Positions 37,045 to 45,085 of a stretch of 64,000 nucleotides of DNA are shown in pieces; the first letter of the stretch is position 1; each line of letters begins with the position of its first letter. The stretch spans positions 806,001-870,000 of the forward strand of contig NZ_CP097253.1 in NCBI RefSeq assembly GCF_023380025.1, in the 5' to 3' direction. The notes under the pieces were generated by a model. The model did not search any database. It was given only the letters and a program-made list of their open reading frames with translations, and had not been told where the DNA came from. This stretch comes from Sphingomonas glaciei (lineage in GTDB: Bacteria; Pseudomonadota; Alphaproteobacteria; Sphingomonadales; Sphingomonadaceae). Position numbers and translations under genes: made by a program.

Positions 37045-37928
37045 GCTTCGGCCGGCTCGGCCGATCGGGCGATCGCGTCGAGCCGGCTTAGCACCGCTTC
37101 CGACAGCTGCAGCTCGGCCGCGGCCAGGTTCTCGCGCAGGTGCGCCCGCGAAGAGGTGCCGGGGATCAGCAGGATGTTGGGCGAGTGCCCGAGCAGCCAG
37201 GCCAGCGCCACCTGCATCGGCGTCGCCCCCAGATCCTCGGCAATCGCCGACAGCTCGCCCGACTGCAGCGGAGTGAAGCCGCCCAGCGGGAAGAACGGCA
37301 CGTAGGCAATCCCCGCCGCCGCCAGCTCGTCGACCATCGCGTCGTCTTCGCGGTGAACCAGATTATACATGTTCTGGACGCAGGCGATTTCGACGATTCC
37401 GCGGGCCTCGGCAACCTGCGCGGCGGTCACGTTGCTGATCCCGATGTGCCGTACCAGCCCGCCCTGCTGCAGCCGCGCCATCGCTTCGACCTGGCCGGCG
37501 ATCGAGCCCTCGGAAGGGCCGTGGCCGTCGCCCATGATCCGCAGGTTGACCACCTCCATCGCCTCGACGCCCAAGCGCTGCAGATTGTCGCGGACGCCCT
37601 GCTCGAGGTCCTCCGGCCGGTTCCAGTGCAGCCAGGACCCGTCCTCGCCCCGCCGCGCCCCGACCTTGGTGACGATCACCAGATCGTCGGGATAGGGATG
37701 AAGGGCCTCGCGAATGATCTCGTTGGTCACGAACGGGCCGTAATAATCGCTGGTATCGATGTGGTTGACCCCGCTCGCCACCGCTTCGCGCAGGACGGCG
37801 ATCGCTTCCCCTCGGTCACGCGGCGGACCGAACACGCCCCGGCCGGCCAGCTGCATGGCGCCATAGCCCATCCGCTTCACCTCCCGCTCGCCCAGCCGAT
37901 AGCTACCTGCCTTCGCGATGTCGGTCAT
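37041..37928 (-). CDS. Aldo/keto reductase family oxidoreductase
   Basis: NAD(P)H-dependent carbonyl reductase with a TIM-barrel, 295 residues. Seen: NHIDTSDYYG with the catalytic Asp and Tyr (about 57-66), VIVTKVGARR with the Lys, GISNVTAAQ for cofactor binding, and the C-terminal LLIPGTSSRAHLRENL phosphate-binding site. At the place of the fourth catalytic residue (usually His) the sequence reads VVNLRIMGD, i.e. the His seems replaced by Arg, as in some bacterial AKR groups. Start ATG at 37926-37928. Substrate unknown. Convergent with the M28 gene, sharing overlapping TAG stops. Confidence 0.88.
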   Translation of the reverse strand: MTDIAKAGSYRLGEREVKRMGYGAMQLAGRGVFGPPRDRGEAIAVLREAVASGVNHIDTSDYYGPFVTNEIIREALHPYPDDLVIVTKVGARRGEDGSWLHWNRPEDLEQGVRDNLQRLGVEAMEVVNLRIMGDGHGPSEGSIAGQVEAMARLQQGGLVRHIGISNVTAAQVAEARGIVEIACVQNMYNLVHREDDAMVDELAAAGIAYVPFFPLGGFTPLQSGELSAIAEDLGATPMQVALAWLLGHSPNILLIPGTSSRAHLRENLAAAELQLSEAVLSRLDAIARSAEPAEA

Positions 37929-38052
37929 ACAAAACTCCCTGTTCGTTTCCCGACAGATAAGGTGCCTGGTCCCATGAAGAAGGGTCGGCTGGGTTGAGGC
38001 GGCCAGCGTGTCGCGCTAGTTCTTCCTTTGTTCACAGGCAGGGAGAATCTCG

Positions 38053-38676
38053 ATGGGCGACCTCACCTTCTACACTAACCCCCAGTCGCGCGGGCAGATG
38101 GTCCGCTGGATGCTCGAAGAGGTCGGGGCGCCGTACGAGACCGAGATTCTGACCTATGGCGGAACCATGAAGGCGGAGCCCTATCTGTCGGTCAATCCGA
38201 TGGGCAAGGTTCCGGCGATCAAGCATGGCGACAAGGTGGTGACCGAGGTCGCGGCGATCTGCGCCTACCTCGCCGACGCCTTTCCCGAGGCCGGCCTTGC
38301 TCCGCCCACCACCGACCGCGCCGACTATTACCGCTTCCTGTTCTTCGCCGCGGGGCCGCTGGAACAGGCGTTCAGCCTCAAGGCAGTAAATTTCGAGGTC
38401 CCGCCCGACAAGCAGGCGCTGTTCGGCTTCGGCAATCACGCCAACACCTTCGCAGCGCTGACCAGAATGCTCGAGGGCCGCGACTATATCACCGGTCAAT
38501 TCAGCGCCGCCGACCTCTACGTCGCTTCCGAACTCGGCTTCATGATGATGTTCGGCGGGCTCGAGCGGAAAGAGCCGTTCGCCAGCTACGTCGCCCGCTG
38601 CACCGACCGCGACGCCTACCGCCGCGCCAAGCAGAAGGACGCGGACGCGGCGGAAGCGATGAAAGCCAGCGCCTGA
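38053..38676 (+). CDS. Glutathione S-transferase family protein
   Basis: A 207-residue GST-fold protein. Seen: N-terminal thioredoxin-like domain with TFYTNPQSRGQMVRWMLEEVGAPYE, where a Ser or Asn/Pro residue near position 12 takes the catalytic place, NPMGKVPAIKHGDKVVTEVAAICAYLAD (the GSH-binding cis-Pro and E-S/T pair), and an alpha-helical C-terminal domain with FSAADLYVASELGF (N-capping box). Start ATG at 38053. Substrate unknown; detoxification is a family-level guess. A palindromic repeat unit follows it. Confidence 0.9.
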   Translation: MGDLTFYTNPQSRGQMVRWMLEEVGAPYETEILTYGGTMKAEPYLSVNPMGKVPAIKHGDKVVTEVAAICAYLADAFPEAGLAPPTTDRADYYRFLFFAAGPLEQAFSLKAVNFEVPPDKQALFGFGNHANTFAALTRMLEGRDYITGQFSAADLYVASELGFMMMFGGLERKEPFASYVARCTDRDAYRRAKQKDADAAEAMKASA

Positions 38677-38683
38677 ACCGTCA

Positions 38684-38778
38684 TCGTTCGTCCTGAGCTG
38701 AGGTCCGCCATGACCGTAGTCGAAGGGAGTGGTCCCATCCGTCCTTCGACTACGCTACGCTGCGCTCAGGACTAACGA
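38684..38778. repeat. Palindromic intergenic repeat (REP-like), copy 1
   Basis: Nested dyad in the space between the GST and dienelactone hydrolase genes: outer arms TCGTTCGTCCTGAGC (38684-38698) and GCTCAGGACTAACGA (38764-38778) with one mismatch; inner arms GTAGTCGAAGG (38716-38726) and CCTTCGACTAC (38743-38753), perfect. The word CTTCGACT...GCTCAG recurs at 50857-50922, so this is a dispersed repeat family. It could act as a transcript-end hairpin, but has no T-run. Confidence 0.8.
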
Positions 38779-38795
38779 TCTGAGGACTGCGTAGA

Positions 38796-39653
38796 ATGAC
38801 CGACGACCTCAAGGCCCGCGCCATCGAACTGTACGACCGCTTCACCCACGAGGGTATGGAGCGGCGTGAATTCATGTCGCGGATGGTGGTGCTGGCCGGA
38901 AGCGCCGCCGCCGCCGAAGCGCTGATCGGAAGCATCGCCGCCTCCCCCGCCGCCGCCGCCATCGTCCCCGAGGGCGACAAGCGCCTGACCATCCGCGACC
39001 AGACGATCGCCGGCACCAAGGCCTATGTCGCCGAACCACGCAGCCGCAGCCTCAAGCCTTCCGTGATCGTCATCCACGAAAATCGCGGCCTCAACGCCCA
39101 CATCAAGGACGTCGCCCGTCGTGCCGCTCTCGCCGGCTACCGTGCGGTCGCGCCCGACTTCCTGACCCCGCTCGGCGGCACCCCCGCCAACGAGGACCAG
39201 GCCCGCGACATGATCGGCAAGCTCGATCTCGCCGCGGCTAGCGCGGCCGGGGTCGCAATGGCCCGCGAGCTCGCCGGGTCGAGCCGCGGCGGCAAGGTCG
39301 GCGCAGTCGGCTTCTGCTGGGGCGGCGCCTATGTGAACCGCCTGGCGGTCGATGCCGGCGCCGACCTCGACGCCGGGGTGGTCTATTACGGCACGGCGCC
39401 TGATCCCAGCCAGGCCGCGCGGGTCCAGGCCCCGCTGCTGATCCAGCTCGCCGGGCTCGACACCCGCGTCAATCAGACTGGCTTTCCCTGGGTCGAAGCG
39501 CTGCGCGCGGCGGGCAAGCCGGTCACCTTCCAGCTCTACGACGGCGTCAACCACGCCTTCCACAACGACACGTCGGCCGAGCGCTACGACAAGGCCGCCG
39601 CCGAATTGAGCTGGCAGCGGACCCTGCGCTTCTTCAAGAAGAACCTCGACTAG
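38796..39653 (+). CDS. Dienelactone hydrolase family protein, Tat-like leader
   Basis: A 285-residue alpha/beta hydrolase of the dienelactone hydrolase family. Seen: a twin-Arg-like leader RREFMSRMVVLAGSAAAAEALIG (about 23-45), the conserved VIHENRGLNAHIKDVARR near residue 90, the nucleophile Cys174 in VGFCWGGAY, and His in YDGVNHAFHND near 250. The usual third member Asp lies in GLDTRVNQ. Cys in place of Ser is normal for this family. Start ATG at 38796, directly after the palindromic repeat. The leader suggests export in folded form; the substrate is not known. Confidence 0.9.
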   Translation: MTDDLKARAIELYDRFTHEGMERREFMSRMVVLAGSAAAAEALIGSIAASPAAAAIVPEGDKRLTIRDQTIAGTKAYVAEPRSRSLKPSVIVIHENRGLNAHIKDVARRAALAGYRAVAPDFLTPLGGTPANEDQARDMIGKLDLAAASAAGVAMARELAGSSRGGKVGAVGFCWGGAYVNRLAVDAGADLDAGVVYYGTAPDPSQAARVQAPLLIQLAGLDTRVNQTGFPWVEALRAAGKPVTFQLYDGVNHAFHNDTSAERYDKAAAELSWQRTLRFFKKNLD

Positions 39654-40456
39654 GCGGGCAGCGCGCCGCGTGAGGCTTGGCGCTTGCCGGCGTTCCAGCC
39701 CGACCAGGCGACCAAGCCACCGAAGGCGGCGGCGGCGATCATGATCGGCACCGGCGGGACGTCGGCCATGGCGGCGTAGAAATCGCGCCACAGCGGCATC
39801 CCGCCGATCGTCGCGAACGCCAGCGCGCCGAGCGTGCTAAGGAACGCCGCCCACAGCCACGGCCGCCCGTCGGCACCACGCCCGCGCGCGATCAGCAGCG
39901 CCGCCGCCGCCGCGATCAACTGGCCGGCGATGAAACCCGGATAGAGCAGGTGGAACGTCCCCGGTCCCCGCACGCCCAGCGGGATGCCGCTTAGTCGCCC
40001 AAGGATCGGCGGCAGCAGAGCGATCACCGTTGCCAGCATGTAGGCCGAATGCAGCTTGACCTTGCGGCGGTGGCGCAGCGCCTGATGATAGAAGACGATC
40101 ATCATCGCCACGCTCGGGATGTCGAGCCAGGCGAGGCGCGCGGCGTAGAGGACATGGAATTCGCTTCCGGCGACCATCTTCGCGGCCATACCGAAGAACA
40201 GCGCCGCGCCGCCCGCCAGGAACAGCGGAAACAGCACCAGGCTGCCCATGCCCGCCAGGCGGTGCGTGTCGCGATCCCCGTGCTGAATGGTCCAGCTCTG
40301 CGCCGCCAGCAGCATCAGCCAGGCGAAGGCGGTGATCCCGTGAGCGTGGAATTGCCAGGTCGTGGACGGCAGCACCGACCAGTAGCTCGGCCAAAAGGCC
40401 AGCGCGATTAAAGGAATGAGTCCCAGAACATACCAGTAAGCGTGACGATACGGCAT
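39650..40456 (-). CDS. Conserved hypothetical multi-pass membrane protein
   Basis: A 268-residue membrane protein with seven or eight hydrophobic helices, function unknown. Seen: repeated His in and near the helices (WQFHAHGITAFAW near 38-50, DTHRLAG, HVLYAARLAW, FYHQALRHRRKVKLHSAYM), a pattern seen in haem- or metal-binding membrane proteins, which is only suggestive. Start ATG at 40454-40456 (MPYRHAYW). It ends in overlap with the DLH stop on the other strand. The gap to the BI-1 gene holds a terminator. Confidence 0.65.
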   Translation of the reverse strand: MPYRHAYWYVLGLIPLIALAFWPSYWSVLPSTTWQFHAHGITAFAWLMLLAAQSWTIQHGDRDTHRLAGMGSLVLFPLFLAGGAALFFGMAAKMVAGSEFHVLYAARLAWLDIPSVAMMIVFYHQALRHRRKVKLHSAYMLATVIALLPPILGRLSGIPLGVRGPGTFHLLYPGFIAGQLIAAAAALLIARGRGADGRPWLWAAFLSTLGALAFATIGGMPLWRDFYAAMADVPPVPIMIAAAAFGGLVAWSGWNAGKRQASRGALPA

Positions 40457-40537
40457 GTGCAAACCCCTTGCTGCCGAGCCGCTCCCCGCGGCGCTTCCAC
40501 GAGTCGGCAACATACGCCTTGCTTGATCCAGCGCAAG

Positions 40538-40569
40538 AAAAAGGGCCCGGCGGTTGTCCGCCGAGCCCC
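40538..40569 (-). terminator. Intrinsic terminator after the BI-1 gene
   Basis: Minus strand: GGGCTCGGCGG-ACAA-CCGCCGGGCCC (40543-40568), followed by a T-run (complement of A 40538-40542). It ends the transcript of the Bax-inhibitor-1 gene (stop at 40596). Confidence 0.85.
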
Positions 40570-40595
40570 TTTCGCGTTGCCGTCTGGATGCCCGC

Positions 40596-41327
40596 TTAGT
40601 CGCGGTTGCCCATGAAGCTCAGCAGGAAGGTGAACATGTTGATGAAGTCGAGATAGAGGTTCAGCGCCCCCATGATCACGACCTTGCCCATCATGTCTGT
40701 ACCCGCGACATAGGCATACATGCTCTTGATCTTCTGCGTGTCGTAGGCGGTCAGGCCGGCGAAGATCAGGACGCCGATGGCGCTGATCCCGAACGCCAGG
40801 GCGCTCGACTGCAGGAAGATGTTGATGACCATGGCCACCAGCAGGCCAATCACGCCCATGATGAGGAACGTGCCCATGCCGGACAGGTCCTTCTTGGTGG
40901 TGTAGCCCCACAGGCTCAGGCCCGCGAACGCCGCCGAGACGGCGAAGAAGGTCTGCGCGATGCTGGTCCCAGTGTAGACCAGGAAGATCGAACTCATCGA
41001 CAGGCCCATGACCACCGTGAACGCCCAGTAGAGCATCTGCAGGGTAGCGGTGGACATGCGATTGAGGCCGAAGCTCATCGCCATCACGAAGCCGAGCGGG
41101 GCAAGCATGATCACCCAGCGCAGCGGGGTCGACAGGACCTGCTGGGCAAGGCCGCTCGACGCGAAAAGCAGGGCGACGATGCCGGTCAGCAGCACGCCCG
41201 AGGCCATGTAATTGTAAACGCTCAACATGTAGGACCGCAGGCCCGCATCGCGAGCGGCGCGCGGAACGCCGACCGACACCGCCGGATCAAAGGCGGTCGT
41301 CGTGCGAGGGTCAGACCAGTTCTGCAT
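40596..41327 (-). CDS. Bax inhibitor-1/YccA family membrane protein
   Basis: A 243-residue, seven-helix integral membrane protein of the BI-1/TMBIM family; bacterial members (YbhL, YccA, BsYetJ) are implicated in calcium leak and in FtsH regulation. Seen: LRSYMLSVYNYMASGVLLTGIVALL near residue 30-54, SSIFLVYTGTSIAQTFF, LSGMGTFLIMGVIGLLVAMVINIFL, the conserved AYDTQKIK near 205 and the C-terminal ALNLYLDFINMFTFLLSFMG typical of the family with acidic pore residues. Start ATG at 41325-41327 with GGAG upstream. The gene is alone on the minus strand. Confidence 0.93.
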   Translation of the reverse strand: MQNWSDPRTTTAFDPAVSVGVPRAARDAGLRSYMLSVYNYMASGVLLTGIVALLFASSGLAQQVLSTPLRWVIMLAPLGFVMAMSFGLNRMSTATLQMLYWAFTVVMGLSMSSIFLVYTGTSIAQTFFAVSAAFAGLSLWGYTTKKDLSGMGTFLIMGVIGLLVAMVINIFLQSSALAFGISAIGVLIFAGLTAYDTQKIKSMYAYVAGTDMMGKVVIMGALNLYLDFINMFTFLLSFMGNRD

Positions 41328-41517
41328 TCTCAAGCTCCATCGTCGGCGGACCGAGGGGTCCGTCCACGTCACACTATATCGTAGAGGGGGATAAAGGTTT
41401 CAAGGAATTTCCCGAAGCGGAACTGTCCGCTGCGACCCGAGGTGACATCAACCCTCTGGCGCTTGCGCAAAACCGCCCCTTTGCTACTCTTCGACGCAAG
41501 TGACGGGGGGAAACAAA

Positions 41518-41925
41518 TTGTTCGGTTATTTCACGGCGGCGCTGCCGCATTTCCTGGCCTATTTTGGAGCGGCGTTGCTGCTCGCCGCGGCGTTCCTTAC
41601 GCTTTACATACAATTGACACCGCACCGGGAACTGGAGCTCATCCGTGCCGGCAACAGCGCTGCGGCGCTTCAGCTGACCGGCACCTTTCTCGGTTTCGCG
41701 CTTCCGGTTGCGGTGGTGATCGGCAACAGCGTCAGCATCCCCGACATGCTGCTATGGGGCGCGGTCGCGGCGATCGTTCAGTTGCTTGTGTTCTTAATCA
41801 TCGCTCGCCTGCTGTTCCGCGGCATCTCGGCGAAGATCGACGAGGGCTGCACCTCCAGCGGGATCTTCGTCGGCGGCATGGGAACGGCGATCGGCGTGCT
41901 CCAGGCCGCCTGCATGGTACCCTGA
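41518..41925 (+). CDS. DUF350 membrane protein (YjfL-like)
   Basis: A 135-residue four-helix inner-membrane protein of family DUF350 (E. coli YjfL). Seen: the family word LTPHRELELIRAGNSAAALQLTGTFLGFALPVA-type sequence (starting ~ residue 33) and alternating TM helices. I chose the TTG at 41518 with GGGGGGA seven bases upstream; GTG at 41500 is an alternative. It is the first gene of a five-gene run in which the gaps are 3, 2, 3 and 7 bases. In E. coli yjfL sits with yjfM (lipoprotein) and yjfC (GSP-synthase-like), and the same set is seen here. Function unknown. Confidence 0.85.
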   Translation: MFGYFTAALPHFLAYFGAALLLAAAFLTLYIQLTPHRELELIRAGNSAAALQLTGTFLGFALPVAVVIGNSVSIPDMLLWGAVAAIVQLLVFLIIARLLFRGISAKIDEGCTSSGIFVGGMGTAIGVLQAACMVP

Positions 41926-41928
41926 GCG

Positions 41929-42300
41929 ATGGAAAAGAAACTGACCCTTACCGTCACCCTGGCGGCGGCGCTGGCCGGCCTGGCCGGCTGCTCGGACGGT
42001 GACGAACTTCGCGCGACCGGCAATACCCGCGTCTGCGCCGACGACTGGGGCCAGCGCATCGCTGACGAATATTGTGAGCGGCGCGGCGGAGGCGGAAGCT
42101 TCTTCTACCTCGGCCGCGGCGCGCCAATCCCTTATTATTACGACAATATCCGCGACAAGCGCTACGCCTCCTACGTCAGCAGAAGCCCGGTGGGCGGGTC
42201 CTTTGTCCGTGCCCCCGCGGCCGCCAACATGTCCCGCTCGTCGGCCATCTCCCGCGGCGGCCTCGGCAGCAGCGGCCGCAGCTTCGGCCGCGGCGGCTGA
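41929..42300 (+). CDS. Lipoprotein (DUF1190/YjfM-like)
   Basis: A 123-residue predicted lipoprotein with lipobox LAGC (Cys20). Seen: VCADDWGQRIADEYCERRGGGGSFFYLGRGAPIPYYYD, with two Cys that may pair, and a Ser/Gly/Arg-rich, disordered C-terminus (SSAISRGGLGSSGRSFGRGG). Resembles the short sphingomonad version of the DUF1190 proteins encoded beside DUF350 and glutathionylspermidine-synthase homologues. Starts three bases after DUF350 and ends two bases before the ligase gene, so they are surely cotranscribed. Confidence 0.75.
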   Translation: MEKKLTLTVTLAAALAGLAGCSDGDELRATGNTRVCADDWGQRIADEYCERRGGGGSFFYLGRGAPIPYYYDNIRDKRYASYVSRSPVGGSFVRAPAAANMSRSSAISRGGLGSSGRSFGRGG

Positions 42301-42302
42301 CC

Positions 42303-43448
42303 ATGGAACGCCGTCGGCTCCGCCCGCGCGAAGGGTGGCAGGCCAAGGTCGAGGAACAGGGCCTCGTCTGGCACACCCAGGACGGCAAGCCCTATTGGGA
42401 CGAGAGCGCCGCCTACGTCTTCACGCTGAGGCAGATCGAGACACTGGAAGCCGCCGCCGAGCGCTGCCACGAACTGTTCCTGAAGGCCGGCGACCACCTC
42501 GCCAAGCGCCCCGAAAAGCTCGCCCGCTTCGGCATTCCCGACTGGGCGATCGACGCCGTGCTGGCCGAATGGAAGCGCGACCGCCCGGCGCTCGATTACG
42601 GCCGCTTCGATTTCGGCTGGGACGGGACCGGCGAGCCCAAGCTGTTCGAGTATAATTGCGACACGCCGACCTCGATGCTCGAATGCGGAGTGGTGCAGTG
42701 GCAGTGGAAAGAAGAAGTCTTCCCCGGCCACGACCAGTTCACCTCGCTCCACGAGAAGCTGATCGACCGCTGGCGCTACCTCGCCCGCGACCTGCCCGGG
42801 CAGCGGCTGTGGGTCACCCACCATGCCGACGGCCTGCACGAGGACACGGTCACCACCACCTACATGCGCGATCTTGCCAGCCAGGCCGGGCTTGAGACGC
42901 GCGGGGTGCTGATCGACCGCATCGGCATCGATGGCGAAGGCCGGATCGTCGACGAGGAAGATTACCTCATCACCGCGCTGTTCAAGCTCTATCCGTGGGA
43001 ATGGATCGTAGCCGAGGATTATGGCCGCGAAATCGTCCGGCGGATGGATAGCTGCCTGTGGCTGGAGCCGATCTGGAAGATGCTGTGGTCCAACAAGGCG
43101 ATCCTCCCCCTGCTCCATGAGTTGGAGCCGAAGCACCCCAATCTCCTCGCCGCCGGATGGGACGCGGCCAGCGTCGGCCCCAGCCATGTCGTGAAACCGA
43201 TCCTCGCCCGTGAAGGCGCCAACATTTTTATCGTCGAAGGCGGCCACGAAACGGCTCGTTCGGAAGGACCCTATCGCGAGTTCGGCCAGGTCTATCAGGC
43301 GCTCTATCCCCTGCCCTCCTTCGACGGCGCCTATCCGGTGCTCGGCGTGTGGACGGTCGGCGGCGAGGCGGCCGGGCTCGGCATCCGCGAGGGCGGGCGG
43401 ATCACCGCCGACGACGCCCGCTTCGTTCCCCACATCATCGAAGGCTGA
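42303..43448 (+). CDS. Glutathionylspermidine-synthase-like ATP-grasp ligase (YjfC-like)
   Basis: A 381-residue ATP-grasp ligase related to the synthetase half of glutathionylspermidine synthase, as in E. coli YjfC and YgiC. Seen: EQGLVWHTQDGKPYWDESAAYVFT near residue 18, the conserved FEYNCDTPTSMLEC near 115, a glutamate-rich catalytic region around LFKLYPWEWIV, and PILAREGANIFIVE near 300 (nucleotide-binding lysine replaced by KPILAREG). YgiC/YjfC do not make glutathionylspermidine in tests reported for E. coli, so the actual peptide or amine substrate is unknown. Starts ATG 42303. Confidence 0.87.
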   Translation: MERRRLRPREGWQAKVEEQGLVWHTQDGKPYWDESAAYVFTLRQIETLEAAAERCHELFLKAGDHLAKRPEKLARFGIPDWAIDAVLAEWKRDRPALDYGRFDFGWDGTGEPKLFEYNCDTPTSMLECGVVQWQWKEEVFPGHDQFTSLHEKLIDRWRYLARDLPGQRLWVTHHADGLHEDTVTTTYMRDLASQAGLETRGVLIDRIGIDGEGRIVDEEDYLITALFKLYPWEWIVAEDYGREIVRRMDSCLWLEPIWKMLWSNKAILPLLHELEPKHPNLLAAGWDAASVGPSHVVKPILAREGANIFIVEGGHETARSEGPYREFGQVYQALYPLPSFDGAYPVLGVWTVGGEAAGLGIREGGRITADDARFVPHIIEG

Positions 43449-43451
43449 CTC

Positions 43452-43826
43452 ATGGCTACCTCCAGGCTTCGTGCCGCCACCGACACGCTGCGCGAACTGG
43501 CGCTGATGTACCTCGCGCTGCTCGCCGTCTGCGCCGCGCTGTTCGGCTGGTTCGAAAGCCGCCCCTTTTTCGAAAGCCTCTACTGGGCCGCGACCACCGC
43601 CACCTCGACCGGCTATGGCGACATCAGCGCCACGACCACCGGCGGCATGATCCTGTCGGTATTCCTGATGCACGCCTCGATCTTCATCATCGCCCCGATG
43701 ATCATCGTCCGCCTGATCGAGCGGCTGAATGAGGATCGGCACGAATTTACTCACGAAGAGCAGGAGCGCATCCTCCTCACCCTGGCCCGGCTGGAAGAGC
43801 GGCTGGAGCGCATCGAGCGGCGTTGA
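43452..43826 (+). CDS. Two-TM potassium channel (Ion_trans_2)
   Basis: A 124-residue ion-channel subunit. Seen: TM1 LMYLALLAVCAALFGWF, pore helix SLYWAATTATSTGYGDI with the canonical selectivity filter TGYGD, TM2 MILSVFLMHASIFIIAPMIIV, and a C-terminal coiled coil EEQERILLTLARLEERLERIERR. No RCK domain is attached, so gating by ligand is not obvious; the coiled coil may tetramerise it. Start ATG at 43452, three bases after the ligase. Channel genes accompany DUF350/ATP-grasp sets in other genomes; the functional reason is unknown. Confidence 0.9.
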   Translation: MATSRLRAATDTLRELALMYLALLAVCAALFGWFESRPFFESLYWAATTATSTGYGDISATTTGGMILSVFLMHASIFIIAPMIIVRLIERLNEDRHEFTHEEQERILLTLARLEERLERIERR

Positions 43827-43833
43827 ACCGCCC

Positions 43834-44364
43834 ATGCACCGCCTGTTCGTCGCCCTTCCCCTACCCGAGGCTATCGCCGACCTCCTGCTCGACGTGGAGG
43901 ATGGCCCCGACAGCCTGCGCTGGGTCCATGCCGACCAGCTTCACCTGACCCTGCGGTTCATCGGTGAGGTGGACGGAGCGCAGGCCGAGGACGTCGCCGC
44001 ATCGCTCGCCGCCGTCGCCTTCGACGCCTTTGCGCTCAGACTGAGCGGCACCGGCTGCTTCGCCCATCGCCGCCATGGCGCTTTGTGGGCCGGCGTCGCC
44101 CCGCGCGACCCCGTCGCAGCGCTCGCCGCCAAGATCGAGCGCGCGGTGCAGGCGGCAGGTGTCGCGCCCGAAACCCGCGCCTTCCACCCGCATATCACCT
44201 TGGCCCGCTGGAGCGGCCCGCAGCCGCCGATCGAGCCTTGGCTGACGCGTCATGCCGGGCTGGTGTCGGCCGAATGGCCTGTCGACCGCTTCGGCCTTTA
44301 CGAAAGCCGGCTGGGCAAGGCCGGCCCTTCCTATTCGCTGGTAACGAATGTCCAGGCACGTTGA
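43834..44364 (+). CDS. thpR: RNA 2',3'-cyclic phosphodiesterase ThpR (2'-5' RNA ligase family)
   Basis: A 176-residue 2H phosphoesterase. Seen: the two HxTx motifs HLTL (residues 39-42, within DQLHLTLRFIGEV) and HITL (HPHITLARW, near 128-131), and the start LFVALPLPEAIADLLL typical of ThpR/LigT. Family members hydrolyse cyclic phosphates on tRNA ends or ligate 2'-5' bonds in vitro. The frame is open upstream to 43729, but ATG at 43834 gives the family N-terminus. Last gene of the five-gene run; a GC-rich hairpin (around 44370-44410) follows. Confidence 0.93.
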   Translation: MHRLFVALPLPEAIADLLLDVEDGPDSLRWVHADQLHLTLRFIGEVDGAQAEDVAASLAAVAFDAFALRLSGTGCFAHRRHGALWAGVAPRDPVAALAAKIERAVQAAGVAPETRAFHPHITLARWSGPQPPIEPWLTRHAGLVSAEWPVDRFGLYESRLGKAGPSYSLVTNVQAR

Positions 44365-44419
44365 GAAAGTAAGGCCGGCCCGCCTCAGGAGGTGAAAACG
44401 GACCGGCCTCTTCGCCGGC

Positions 44420-45010
44420 TCAGCCGGGAAGGAAAACCTTGTCGGTGACGTGGATCACCCCGTTCGACTGTATCACGTCGGCCTGGGTCACGGTGGCGTT
44501 TCCGCCCGCGGCATCGGTGACGACGATGTTGCTGCCCGACATGCGCGCAGTCAGCATTCCGCCCTGGACGGTAGTCAGCATCGCGCTGCCGTTGCCGGCA
44601 CGAATCTGCTGCATCAGGTCGGCGGCGGTCAGGCGTCCGGCGACCACATGATAGGTCAGCACGCCCTGCAACTGCGCCTTGTTCTCGGGCTTGAGCAGCG
44701 TGTCGACCGTGCCCGCAGGCAAGGCGGCGAAGGCGGCGTTGGTCGGGGCGAAGACAGTGAACGGACCGGCGCCGTTCAGGGTGTCGACCAGGCCCGCGGC
44801 CTTGACCGCGGCGACCAGCGTCGTGTGGTCGGCCGAATTCATCGCATTGGCGACGATGGTGCGATTGGCATACATCGGCGCGCCGCCGACGGTGACGGTG
44901 CCGGCCGGCGCGCTCATCGCCATGCCGCTATCGGCACTGTCCTCGGCCATGGTCATGCAGCCCGCCAGCGGCAAAGCGCTCAGGATCAGGATCAGCGGTG
45001 TCTTGTTCAT
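44420..45010 (-). CDS. Fasciclin-domain lipoprotein
   Basis: A 196-residue lipoprotein with one FAS1 domain. Seen: lipobox LPLAGC (Cys18), then NRTIVANAMNSADHTTLVAAVKAAGLVDTLNGAGPFTVFAPTNAAFAALPAGTVDTLL (H1 region) and the H2 segment VTQADVIQSNGVIHVTDKVFLPG at the C-terminus, both classic FAS1. Upstream lie the RskA-like and sigma genes. In mycobacteria SigK/RskA control the fasciclin proteins MPT70/MPT83, so this gene may be a target of that system here (inference). Start ATG at 45008-45010 with GGGAG upstream. Confidence 0.93.
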   Translation of the reverse strand: MNKTPLILILSALPLAGCMTMAEDSADSGMAMSAPAGTVTVGGAPMYANRTIVANAMNSADHTTLVAAVKAAGLVDTLNGAGPFTVFAPTNAAFAALPAGTVDTLLKPENKAQLQGVLTYHVVAGRLTAADLMQQIRAGNGSAMLTTVQGGMLTARMSGSNIVVTDAAGGNATVTQADVIQSNGVIHVTDKVFLPG

Positions 45011-45085
45011 CGATAAACTCCCAGTCTGCCCGTTGCAGGCTCATGAGGAGTTACGGCGCGGCGGGCGCCCCGGATGCAGCGAGGG

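Noticed and set aside
44366..44412. GC-rich inverted repeat AGGCCGG ... CCGGCCT after thpR as a terminator
   Set aside because: Stem is short relative to a loop of about 24 bases and there is no T-run; not listed as a terminator.
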